Origin: an uncultured Chitinophagaceae bacterium
GTDB taxonomy: Bacteria > Bacteroidota > Bacteroidia > Chitinophagales > Chitinophagaceae
Assembly: GCA_937862815.1 (NCBI GenBank)
Contig: CALMED010000001.1
Span: 1-64,000 of the forward strand
Direction: 5' to 3'
Length of the DNA: 64,000 nucleotides
The first letter of the stretch is position 1, and each line of letters opens with the position of its first letter. Of the stretch, positions 8,501-16,551 are shown one piece after another. Below the pieces are notes generated by a model that was not told the DNA's origin, did not search any database, and saw nothing but the letters and a program-made list of their open reading frames with translations. The position numbers and the translations under genes were made by a program.

Positions 8501-10314
8501 TGCTTGTCCAGGTCTTCTTCATTGAACAACACATAGCAGTCAGCTTCCAGGTTTTCATCCCTGCCGGCCCTTCCCGCTTCCTGGATATAGTTTTCCAGCG
8601 AATCCGATATTTCATAGTGAATAACAGCACCCACATCACTTTTATCTACCCCCATTCCAAAGGCTGAAGTGGCTACCATAATATCCACTTCACCCTCCAT
8701 AAAGGCATTCTGATTCTCCGTTTTCTCCTCTTTGCTCATCTTGCCGTGGTAGGGCTTTGCTTTCAGACCGTCTTCACTCAAGCGGCTGGCCAGCTGATAA
8801 GCCCGCCTTGTCCTGGATACATATACAATGGTGGGACATTGCTTTGCTTCTATGATATCCCGCAGTTGCTGGTACTTATCATCTTCATTGTCTTTATGAT
8901 ACACACGGTAATGCAGGTTGGTCCTGGCACCACTGGCTCTGAACAACCTGAGTTGCATCCCCAGCTTTTCCGCAAAGTAGTTGCGGATATCTTCAATCAC
9001 TTTCTGTTTGGCGGTAGCGGTAAAACAGGAAACCGGAATGGGATCTTCCAGCTCTTTAAGCTTCTGCAGCTGACGGATAAAATCGCCGATATAGAGATAG
9101 TCTACCCGAAAATCCTGGCCCCATGCAGAAAAACAGTGGGCCTCATCAATCACAAAGCGTGCAATTTTCCGCTTCAGTAAGAGCCGCTCTATAGTGACCG
9201 ATCGCAGCGATTCAGGAGAAATGTACAGCAGGGTGGCACTTCCGTTTTCCACTCGTTCAATGGCTTTGCTTCTTTCCACCGGATCAAGCAGCCCATTGAT
9301 GGTAACCGCTTCTGTAATGCCTTTTTTCTCCAGGTTATCTACCTGGTCTTTCATGAGCGACTGCAATGGAGAGATCACCACCGTGAGCGCCTTGGCTGTA
9401 TTACCACTGATCAATGCCGGCACCTGAAAGGTCAATGATTTTCCTCCACCGGTGGGGAAAATACACAACAGCGATTGATGATGGATGGCCGCTGTTACTG
9501 CCTGCTCCTGCAGGGGTACGCCCTGAAAGCTGCGGAAACCATCATACCCGAAATAATCTTTCAGGGTTTTACGTGCATCAAAAGCCTGGTTGCAATAGCT
9601 GCAACCGCTTATACAGGGTGCATTGCGTAACAGGTGCATGATCCGCTCCACGTCCGGATAATTCTTCAACACCCAGGGGGGCGTAATAGAAAACCGATCA
9701 TTGCAATGGATGATGGACAGCGCATAAGCCAGAGCAACCGGACTTTGCTGCATGAAAGCGGATAAATCCGATTGTTCACAGATATACTGACGAAAACTTT
9801 GCCTGATCAAGCTTTCCACTTCTGGCACAGTGAGTTGTGGCTGAAATTGGAGGAATTGGTAAAAGCCGGCAAAGCCGGGAACCTTGCCTGTTAAATAGTA
9901 AAGGATCTTTTTAAAATCATCGTCCAAAGCCGCAAAAGCACTCAGCTCATCATAAATCAGGTCTCTTGCCTTGATGGCGTCATTGAGGGGATTGTTCTTC
10001 TCATCGGTCTGGAGCTTATCATCTTTCAGCAGGCGGTGATAGGGTTGCTTGGGAAACAACAGCGGCGAAAGCATCAATGTATCGATTGCACGATCCAGCC
10101 CGAAACCGGGTTGCCCGGTTTGTTTCTGCAGAAAGGCTAAATCAAATGCAACAATATTATGGCCGCATAGAAAATCAACCGGGTTGACGAAGTGAAGAAA
10201 CGCAGGCAGATCTTTTTTATGAAAAGTTGCCTGATCGGAGCGGATACAGCCAATATCTGAAATGCTGTGGTTATTAGGACTGACTTCTATATCGAAGAAT
10301 GCGAGTAACTTCAT
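5503..10314 (-). CDS. Exonuclease-RecQ-UvrD fusion helicase
   Basis: This 1603-residue protein joins three enzymes. Residues 1-130 form a DnaQ-like 3'-5' exonuclease domain (D8/E10 and D58 in HNIVAFD). A Cys-rich patch CISGCSYC lies near 234. About 265-640 is a RecQ helicase: TGGGKS (288-293), DEAH (390-393), motif III TATAK, and FGMGVDK and QEAGRAGR. From about 1050 to the end it is a UvrD/Rep helicase: GPGSGKT (near 1070), DEAQD (near 1176), GDDDQNIYGFRG, ENYRS, STIHKAKGKEFD and VTRAK. It is last in the BREX-direction gene series. A role in processing phage or recombining DNA is inferred. RecQ-UvrD fusions are known in Bacteroidota, but their link to BREX is not standard. Confidence 0.9.
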   Translation of the reverse strand: MKLLAFFDIEVSPNNHSISDIGCIRSDQATFHKKDLPAFLHFVNPVDFLCGHNIVAFDLAFLQKQTGQPGFGLDRAIDTLMLSPLLFPKQPYHRLLKDDKLQTDEKNNPLNDAIKARDLIYDELSAFAALDDDFKKILYYLTGKVPGFAGFYQFLQFQPQLTVPEVESLIRQSFRQYICEQSDLSAFMQQSPVALAYALSIIHCNDRFSITPPWVLKNYPDVERIMHLLRNAPCISGCSYCNQAFDARKTLKDYFGYDGFRSFQGVPLQEQAVTAAIHHQSLLCIFPTGGGKSLTFQVPALISGNTAKALTVVISPLQSLMKDQVDNLEKKGITEAVTINGLLDPVERSKAIERVENGSATLLYISPESLRSVTIERLLLKRKIARFVIDEAHCFSAWGQDFRVDYLYIGDFIRQLQKLKELEDPIPVSCFTATAKQKVIEDIRNYFAEKLGMQLRLFRASGARTNLHYRVYHKDNEDDKYQQLRDIIEAKQCPTIVYVSRTRRAYQLASRLSEDGLKAKPYHGKMSKEEKTENQNAFMEGEVDIMVATSAFGMGVDKSDVGAVIHYEISDSLENYIQEAGRAGRDENLEADCYVLFNEEDLDKHFILLNQTKISSKEINQIWKAIKELTRTRQQVSNSALEIARKAGWDDNIQEVETRVVTAIAALEDAGYLKRGHNMPRVFASSIMTNTAQEAIFRIQASGKIPPDLKPAAERVIKKLFSSKSKRYATDEQAESRVDYISDQLGMAREKIIRVIELLREEKILANANDLTAFIRKKDSFNRSLAIADAHCKLEILLLSRLQETEAIYHLKELNEEALLQGIQDATPAKIKTLINFWSIKNWIKKHFAEGSRHHVHVAPVVALDELREKLEKRHQLVRLVTEYLHKKASETESDPAKEEVLVEFSVLELKQLADAGMSLFSSHVSLDDIEDTLFYLSRIESIKIEGGFLVAYNRLSIDRLEMNNRIQYKESDYEKLARFYAQKVQQIHIVGEYAKKMIRNYNEALQFVDDYFGLNYASFINKYFPGSRETEIRRTLTPEKFKKLFGELSVNQLEIINDLQHQYIVVAAGPGSGKTRVLVHKLASLLLTEDVKHEQLLMLTFSRAAASEFKQRLIKLIGNAAAYIEIKTFHSYCFDLLGRVGNLDDSNNVVLSAVEKMKAGEIETNRVTKTVLVIDEAQDMNSSEYALVKTLMEMNPDMRVILVGDDDQNIYGFRGANAQHMQELLTLPNAYKYELTENYRSKENIVDFANQWVNTIGQRMKSQPGFAVSKGNGVITVSQYHHDQLLVPVAEAIGRTDLSGTTCVLTRTNDEAMLLTGLLNKSGIAARLIQSNEGFNLKNLYELRMLDEWLLNADGTPVIQPETWAEAIKKVTLTLSRSSLLELVLAVAKRFDETNPKRKYKSDWTAFINESKLEDFTHIRTDMIYVSTIHKAKGKEFDNVFLMLPGYIPKDDEDKRAVYVAVTRAKNNLYVHYNQHWLNSIITENLQHLRDTVQYPPPQHMAVSLSLKDVQLGYFEYVQRRIVKLNSGDTLSLLPDGLGNKQEELVLKFSASLKQKLDGFAAHGYKLSAARVAFMVYWNNPNTQIESVILLPELLLEKILLP

Positions 10315-10360
10315 CTGTTATGGACGCATAAACAGACGGAAAATACAAAATACCGGGCGA

Positions 10361-10600
10361 TCAAGAAAACTTTTTATCTTGAATAGGCATAAAAAACACA
10401 TACTGAATACCACGTACTAATACTTGCGCAAACAGTTTTTTCAATATCGTCCCACAAGGTCTACTATCTATATAAATCAGAATATCCGGATTCTGACGCG
10501 GGTTTACACTAAATAAGTAGCACTCAAATGTGATACCATATGAATACAAACGGATTTCATGTTCACCGGGAAATCCTTTCAGATTTTTTAGTGGGTGCAA
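10361..10600 (-). CDS. Doubtful small ORF between CYTH and helicase genes
   Basis: A 79-codon frame on the same strand as the BREX series fills most of the 333-bp gap between the CYTH gene and the helicase gene. It would start at TTG and has no clear ribosome-binding site. The product is mildly hydrophobic and matches nothing I recognise. It may be chance; the gap otherwise holds only AT-rich sequence. Confidence 0.22.
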   Translation of the reverse strand: MHPLKNLKGFPGEHEIRLYSYGITFECYLFSVNPRQNPDILIYIDSRPCGTILKKLFAQVLVRGIQYVFFMPIQDKKFS

Positions 10601-10647
10601 TCATCAAATACACCTCAAAACATATTGTTATTTTATAAAAAATTGCA

Positions 10648-11142
10648 CTAATTAGTCGAACGTATCTTATTTATTTCCCACGATTTATATGGAAAATTTG
10701 TAAGGTATACGTTATAATATCTTTTGTCGTATGTAACCTCCTCTGTAATCCAATTAGGCAATTCCGGCTGTTCCTCCACGGCGTACAACTCAATTTCTGC
10801 TATTATCAAACCTTCGTTATCACCTAAAAATTCATCAACTTCAATTACCCTATCGCCGTAAGAAAGCTTATATCTGATCTTAGAAATGCTTGATTCCGAA
10901 AATTGATCTAAAAGTATTTTAGCATCTTCTACAGGTATATTGTATTCGAATTCCTGGCGCAAGTTACCCTCCAATCCACCTTTTATAGTCAAAAAACCCC
11001 GGTCGCCCGCAATCCGTATTCGTACTGATTTTTGTGAATCATTTACCAAATAACCCTGCACGATTAGTACGCCGTTCTTCGGTTTTACAGTTGACCAGAT
11101 CTGATGGTTTACAAGATATTTCCGTTCAATTTCTGAAGCCAT
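10648..11142 (-). CDS. CYTH-domain (triphosphate tunnel metalloenzyme) protein
   Basis: The protein has 164 residues. The N-terminal EIERKYLV is the ExExK signature of CYTH/triphosphate tunnel enzymes. Later strands carry the alternating charged residues that line the tunnel (SVRIRIAG, FLTIKGG, RQEFEYNI, VIEVDEF, IIAEIELY). Such enzymes bind triphosphates with metal and act as inorganic tripolyphosphatase, thiamine triphosphatase or adenylate cyclase. This short form is closest to bacterial class I tripolyphosphatases. It lies 53 bases after brxL on the same strand. A nucleotide- or triphosphate-processing role in defence is inference. Confidence 0.9.
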   Translation of the reverse strand: MASEIERKYLVNHQIWSTVKPKNGVLIVQGYLVNDSQKSVRIRIAGDRGFLTIKGGLEGNLRQEFEYNIPVEDAKILLDQFSESSISKIRYKLSYGDRVIEVDEFLGDNEGLIIAEIELYAVEEQPELPNWITEEVTYDKRYYNVYLTNFPYKSWEINKIRSTN

Positions 11143-11195
11143 TTTACCGTTTTGGCGATTAGGTATTAAATTCTTTCAGGCAATAGCATATTGTA

Positions 11196-13244
11196 TTAAT
11201 CTAACAAAGCCTTCACCAAACAATCTTTCAAGTCTGTATAGTACTGAATATTAATTTTTGTAATCATATCATCCGAGAGTTCATTCAACTGCTTCCGTGC
11301 ATTGAGGGGAACCAGTAAGGTAGTGGCACCTTTTTCCACAGCTAACTCAGCCAGATTCACTGCATTATAAACAATGTCCAAAGACCCGCCCAGGTTCAGT
11401 TGACCGACAATGATCAGCCCCCCCTTGGTATTTTTCTCCAGGATGGAACTGCACAATGCAATGAGAACCGCCATACCCACGCCGGAACCGCTCTTTGAGG
11501 CATCAAAGGCACGCAGCTGTACCGAAAACTCGTGCGCCCGTGGGTCCCGGTCGCCGACCAACTCTTTTGATTTGCTGTATAAATTCTGCTCAGCAAACCG
11601 CAGGCTTTCCTGAAATGCAGGCGGCGCCGGCCTGTTCAAAATACGAACACCAGAGCCGGGACCCGAACTAACCTCAATTTTGTAAAGACCCGTTGCCTCA
11701 TCCTCCGCTCCTCCAATATTCAGGGTCCATATTTGTCCGGGAGGCAGGGGATCCTCACCAATGGTGTTCTCACTGTGAATCTCCGGAGTGGTGACAAAAG
11801 TCTCCACGCCATCCTCGCCAATACGATAGCTGAAATGTGTATTACGGAACTCTGCGGAGCCCACCCGCTTCTGTTGTTCCTTTACCCTGCGGCGATACTC
11901 CAGCGCAACTTTTACCGCCCACTCCAGTAATTCATCTGAAACAGGTGCAGCAGGGTTGGGCTGCATCAATTTCAGCAAGCCGTTCAACGTCTTGTTAACC
12001 GCTGTCGTATCCCTACCGCTAAGCGCACCGCCATAATCTATCCTGGGCAAAACAGAAGTTAACCTGCTGTTATCCCGCAGCCGGGTCCAGCATTCGGCAA
12101 GAAAATCGCTTACTAATCCAAAATGTTCGGTGAAATAGGCTTTGCTCAACTTGGGGAAATCCCAGCCCGGCACATATGCATGAATCCGGTCCATGAAGGC
12201 TGTATCATCCCGCATCTCTTTTGGCATGGGCCCAAACAAGTGACTCACCCGCTGCTGGTGTTCCACATCCACATCAAAATTGCCCACCATCACAATACCA
12301 CCATCGGCCCGGATGGGCTCTTTTCCCCGGCTGAACTCGCCACTCTCCATATACCCTTTCATGATGTTTACTCCATCCTTCTGATCAAAGGATATACCGG
12401 ATACCTCATCAAAACATACAACATCATACTTGCACACCAGTCCTCTCTCGCCACTGCCCATGTTCACAAACATCTTGGCCACCGTAGCCTTACCACCCGA
12501 TACCAGATGCGAGTAAGGAGAAATCTGCTGATATAAATGTGATTTACCGGTGCCACGGGGCCCCAACTCCACCATATTATAATTCCGTTCAACATAGGGT
12601 ATCATGCGAACAAAGAGCACATTCTTTGCTTTCTCCGACAAAGCGGAGGGCTCAAACCCCACACTCCGGATCAGGAGGTCTTTCCATTCATCCAGTGTAA
12701 AACTTTCTCTTCCTTTATACAAGGTATCCAGCACGTTCCGCTGCGATAACTGAATGGGACGAATACCGGCAACCCCAAATGGCCGTCCATTGTTTTCCAT
12801 GGCAATGGCCGCATCATACTCCAGTTCAATTTCCGCAAAAAATCCACCTGTAAGCATCCGGTCGTTGGCGCTCACCATTTCGGGTGAAATGCGCACTTTG
12901 TTCAGCTGCAAACTGGGTAACGTGGCAATGTAGCTATCAGAAGCCGCATCGAGCCTTGCTGTAATAATGTCTATCAGCTTAATGGATCCCTGCTCCCGGG
13001 CTCTTGATTTGAAATACTCTTCCTCCCCAGGACGTACCGTCCGATCCTGCAATTGCCGCTTTACAATTTCCAAACCTTCCTGTATCTCCGCTTCATTGGT
13101 GGTGGCACAATACCTGCCCAACAAAAACTCGATGACATAGGTTGGAACCGGATAGGTTTTGCGGAACTGTTCCAACAAATCCTTGCGTACAACGTAACTT
13201 TCAAAGGCCTTGGCCGCTATCTGGTCTATTTTATCTAATTCCAT
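11196..13244 (-). CDS. brxL: BREX protein BrxL (Lon-like AAA+ protein)
   Basis: BrxL is one of the six core type 1 BREX proteins, an AAA+ DNA-binding ring related to Lon and MCM. The N-terminal part is BrxL-specific. The ATPase has Walker A GPRGTGKS (near 228-235) and Walker B VVCFDEVSG. The C-terminal region keeps a Lon-protease-like fold (KSGSGVGMAVLIALC...EKGATTLLVPL). The ATG at 13242-13244 (MELDKI) is preferred. A longer GTG frame would start inside the AGGAGGTG Shine-Dalgarno sequence that also spells the end of pglZ. The brxL start is 10 bases from the pglZ stop. Confidence 0.93.
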   Translation of the reverse strand: MELDKIDQIAAKAFESYVVRKDLLEQFRKTYPVPTYVIEFLLGRYCATTNEAEIQEGLEIVKRQLQDRTVRPGEEEYFKSRAREQGSIKLIDIITARLDAASDSYIATLPSLQLNKVRISPEMVSANDRMLTGGFFAEIELEYDAAIAMENNGRPFGVAGIRPIQLSQRNVLDTLYKGRESFTLDEWKDLLIRSVGFEPSALSEKAKNVLFVRMIPYVERNYNMVELGPRGTGKSHLYQQISPYSHLVSGGKATVAKMFVNMGSGERGLVCKYDVVCFDEVSGISFDQKDGVNIMKGYMESGEFSRGKEPIRADGGIVMVGNFDVDVEHQQRVSHLFGPMPKEMRDDTAFMDRIHAYVPGWDFPKLSKAYFTEHFGLVSDFLAECWTRLRDNSRLTSVLPRIDYGGALSGRDTTAVNKTLNGLLKLMQPNPAAPVSDELLEWAVKVALEYRRRVKEQQKRVGSAEFRNTHFSYRIGEDGVETFVTTPEIHSENTIGEDPLPPGQIWTLNIGGAEDEATGLYKIEVSSGPGSGVRILNRPAPPAFQESLRFAEQNLYSKSKELVGDRDPRAHEFSVQLRAFDASKSGSGVGMAVLIALCSSILEKNTKGGLIIVGQLNLGGSLDIVYNAVNLAELAVEKGATTLLVPLNARKQLNELSDDMITKINIQYYTDLKDCLVKALLD

Positions 13245-13254
13245 ATGCTGTATT

Positions 13255-15573
13255 TTAATCACCTCCTACGGTGGTGGGTTTTTTATCCAGAATCCGTTCG
13301 TTTTCATCCATTAATACTATGGTTGCAGCCTGATGCTCTGCTGCATCATCCACCATCAGCATTACTGAATTGCCCTGCAGAGCTTTTCCTTTTGACAACA
13401 CGATAGATGATTTCGGATCATTGTATTTGGTGCGGATATCTACCTGGTATCCATCAGGCACATCGGCCGTGTTGATGGTACATTTCAGGTTGACCCATTT
13501 TACAACCTTAATTTCAGCAGTAATGTGCTGCATATTGGGATGTTCAACAATGATGGACGGCACCAGGCACTCATGTACAGAAATGCCGCCATGGGCATAT
13601 TCTTCATTGGCTTTGAAAAATGAAATAACCGGTGCATAGGCAATATAAATGGAAGGATTCCAGCGCCAGGGCAAGTGCAACAAATTGGTAGCAGCTCCTT
13701 CTTTAATCAATGCACAACGACCCCATCGGGTTTCTGTTAATCCTGCATTAAGTGGCGTTTTAGGTAAGCCTCCCGGCAGCAATAACCAGCCATGATCAGT
13801 GACTATCTTAATACGCTTAACTCCTCTTTCAAACGCCACATCCAACGCTTCCTGTACCTGCTCAAACAGTTCCTCTATTCGTTTTATCATCTCGGCCTGC
13901 TCATCGTGGCCTTTAGTATCTATATCGCCTATTTCCTGCCAATACTTACCTGTAGCCTGTATGTCATTCGCATGTGTTACGAACTTGAAATCTGCTGCCT
14001 TGAGTGCGTCACGAAATACCTGGGTTTGGAGGTCTTTACCATTTTTCAGTTGGGGACGGAACTCCGTAATATCACTTGTAGTAGAAACCGCTGTGGCAAC
14101 AGGTGATACATTGGGCTTGGCCGTGGTTGTCAAAGAAGGAATGGCAGACCAGCCCGCCTGTAAAGACACTTTCAGCTTTTGCTTTTCGAGGCGCCTGCAA
14201 AACTCAACAGCCAACTCGTATCTGAACGCATCAACAAACAGCACATAACTTTCAGATTCGGAAGCAGCAGATTGTTGCGTGAAAATGGCGGTATCCTGTG
14301 CTACCAGTTTTTGAAACTTACAGGTGATGTTTTCGAGCCAGGGCTGATAAAACAATTGGATGATGGACTTAATAATGGCTTTATCCCTCTCCGATTTTAC
14401 AGCTGCCAATGCCTTCCGCATGTTTTGGTCAACTGTATAACCTTGGGTGATGTAGTAGTCCTTTATGGCATCAATGGAGGAAGTTGAAAATGCTTCCTGC
14501 GATCTGGCAGACATGGCCACCAAAAACTGTAAAGCATCCGCTAACGGAGATTTACCCAACTCAAACCAAACCCAGTTGCGTCTTGGGCTGTGTTCCTTCT
14601 CTAATTCCCGCAAGCTTATCAGCGCCTTTGGCACATCCAGTTTTGCAGTTTTAGCCAGTGATTGCGCCAGCGCTTCTTCTTTTTGCTCATTTACCTGGGG
14701 CCAACTTTCTTCGGGTAAAGCAAACATACCGGAGCCCAGGTCTGCAGGCTTAGCCAGGCGAAGCAGCTCTTCTATTTCCGGATATTTATAGGGTGCGGTG
14801 GCATACAACTGCCACACATACTTCCATGAATTTTTCCGGGCACCCAGTTTCTCGGCGATTGCTTTGATGTTTTTATGATCGGGTTCAAACTCGTATTGTG
14901 ATTTGCAGAGGTTCACAAAAACTTCCTGCATGCCCACATTCATGGCCTTCAGAAAAGCATCGCCCTTACACATCCATTTCAGGATGGTAGGAATGATATC
15001 GGGGAACAGTTGATTATTCAGGTAATCGGCATCAATGATGGTCTTGTTGGCCAGCACCTCCTTGTCTTGAAATATTGAAGGCAAGGTTTTCTTTAGTGCA
15101 TCTTTGGTGGCGTTGTCTTTGGCCACTTTAATACCCAAACCATTGATGGGGTTTTCTACAAACGCCAGGATGCTCCATTCCCTTCCGTTTTCCTGTAAGA
15201 AGAGGGTACCTGTATATTGATATTCCAATAAGGGTTGAAAATTGAATACTGCATTTTCAACGTTACGCAAATCAGACTTTGAAACGCCTGGCAGGTAAAT
15301 AATGGGGATGGCTTCAGCCTTCCAATTGGCTTCAGGAAGTGTACGGGCAATCATACACTTGAGCCAAATGGCCGGACCTTGTTTTTTGGACGGATCGTAT
15401 GGGCCATAAATGAGCAGCTGTGGTAGCTCCTCCTGTAATACAGCTATCACATCCGTCCATTGGTTTTCTGGATCAGGCCACAGGATTACCTCCGGCTTCA
15501 CCATCACCTGGCTGTTGTGGTTTTCGGCCTGTTTTAATGATTGAAGTACTTTATCGTATATCGATTCAATCAT
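13255..15573 (-). CDS. pglZ: BREX phosphatase-like protein PglZ
   Basis: PglZ is the hallmark alkaline-phosphatase-superfamily protein of BREX systems and works with PglX in host marking and phage exclusion. The product has 772 residues, the size of the type B PglZ of BREX-1. Likely metal-site segments are YVLFVDAFRYELAVE (near 444-458) and IVTDHGWLLLPGG (near 592-604). The start overlaps the ParA-like gene stop by 4 bases (ATGA), indicating translational coupling. Confidence 0.93.
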   Translation of the reverse strand: MIESIYDKVLQSLKQAENHNSQVMVKPEVILWPDPENQWTDVIAVLQEELPQLLIYGPYDPSKKQGPAIWLKCMIARTLPEANWKAEAIPIIYLPGVSKSDLRNVENAVFNFQPLLEYQYTGTLFLQENGREWSILAFVENPINGLGIKVAKDNATKDALKKTLPSIFQDKEVLANKTIIDADYLNNQLFPDIIPTILKWMCKGDAFLKAMNVGMQEVFVNLCKSQYEFEPDHKNIKAIAEKLGARKNSWKYVWQLYATAPYKYPEIEELLRLAKPADLGSGMFALPEESWPQVNEQKEEALAQSLAKTAKLDVPKALISLRELEKEHSPRRNWVWFELGKSPLADALQFLVAMSARSQEAFSTSSIDAIKDYYITQGYTVDQNMRKALAAVKSERDKAIIKSIIQLFYQPWLENITCKFQKLVAQDTAIFTQQSAASESESYVLFVDAFRYELAVEFCRRLEKQKLKVSLQAGWSAIPSLTTTAKPNVSPVATAVSTTSDITEFRPQLKNGKDLQTQVFRDALKAADFKFVTHANDIQATGKYWQEIGDIDTKGHDEQAEMIKRIEELFEQVQEALDVAFERGVKRIKIVTDHGWLLLPGGLPKTPLNAGLTETRWGRCALIKEGAATNLLHLPWRWNPSIYIAYAPVISFFKANEEYAHGGISVHECLVPSIIVEHPNMQHITAEIKVVKWVNLKCTINTADVPDGYQVDIRTKYNDPKSSIVLSKGKALQGNSVMLMVDDAAEHQAATIVLMDENERILDKKPTTVGGD

Positions 15574-16550
15574 GGATTCATCCTTGATAAGATGTTCTCA
15601 GCTAATGCTTTAAAATCCACGTAAGCTCTCTGGACAGCTTGATAGTGAGCACCTATAGCCCCATTTGCGGGTTTTAGGAGAAATATTGGCTTCCTCGCCT
15701 CCATAGCCATCGGTATTAGGCTGTGGTAATGTTTCAGGAGTGCAAGACAATTTAGATCCTCACTAACTTTTAGGCTTGAATCAGGTGCTTCATTAAGGAC
15801 ATATTCTTTGAAGAAACTTGGAATCCTGTTGGCCCATTTTAAATATGATTGCACAGGTCTGCTCTCTTTTATTCCATGTTGCATCACAACATAACCAAGA
15901 GGCTTAATGTTACCACTTGGTAATGAAATATCAAGTGCTTTGTTTCTTGATGTTCTATCTTTCCATTCAGTTTTCCAAATTTTCAATCTTTCGCCAAGAT
16001 TTCTAAGGCCCTGCAGTGAAAACAAATCGGCAGCCATTGGAACCACTACAAAATCTGCCGCGATGAGTGTAGCTCTATTCAAAGCCCCAAAATTTGGCCC
16101 TACATCAATAATGCAAAAATCAGCGTTGAACTTTTGTGCTTCGTTTTCTATAATTCTCGAGAAAGAAGAGATGATTCGAAAAGCTGCTTCATCACTGTCC
16201 AGGCATTTCCCCCAGTTTGTGCTTAGTTTATCTTCGAACAATGACAAATCAAGATCTCCAGCCAACAATCCGATGTTATTTGTAATCTGATGAACTTTAA
16301 CAGGTGCGATATCGCCTATACCTCTATCCAAAGGCTTTATACCCGACACAATTGTTTCTCTGCCTGCTTCCTGTTGATATACCCTTTCAAGTTCATCATC
16401 GGATAAAAACATTGAGCTAAGGTTAGCCTGTGGATCAAGGTCCGCGGCAAGACATCTATGCCCAAGTTCCGCCATCATGTAAGTAAAGTGATATACCAAG
16501 GTTGTTTTGCCAACGCCACCTTTATTGTTGAAGAAGATGATTTTTTTCAT
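15570..16550 (-). CDS. ParA/MinD-like ATPase in the BREX operon
   Basis: A 326-residue deviant-Walker ATPase. KGGVGKTT is at residues 10-17, switch I region DLDPQANLS follows, and IIDVGPNFG forms the Walker B region. The C-terminal part is longer than in chromosome-partitioning ParA and has no DNA-binding domain. It is sandwiched without gaps between an AlbA_2/GHKL gene (1 base apart) and pglZ (4-base overlap), so it is built into the BREX operon. ParA-like proteins are not among the six core BREX proteins. A positioning or assembly role is conjecture. Confidence 0.9.
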   Translation of the reverse strand: MKKIIFFNNKGGVGKTTLVYHFTYMMAELGHRCLAADLDPQANLSSMFLSDDELERVYQQEAGRETIVSGIKPLDRGIGDIAPVKVHQITNNIGLLAGDLDLSLFEDKLSTNWGKCLDSDEAAFRIISSFSRIIENEAQKFNADFCIIDVGPNFGALNRATLIAADFVVVPMAADLFSLQGLRNLGERLKIWKTEWKDRTSRNKALDISLPSGNIKPLGYVVMQHGIKESRPVQSYLKWANRIPSFFKEYVLNEAPDSSLKVSEDLNCLALLKHYHSLIPMAMEARKPIFLLKPANGAIGAHYQAVQRAYVDFKALAENILSRMNP

Positions 16551-16551
16551 G

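Noticed and set aside
13245-13262. GTG start for brxL at 13262
   Set aside because: This GTG is part of the AGGAGGTG ribosome-binding sequence overlapping the pglZ end; the ATG at 13244 suits the family start.
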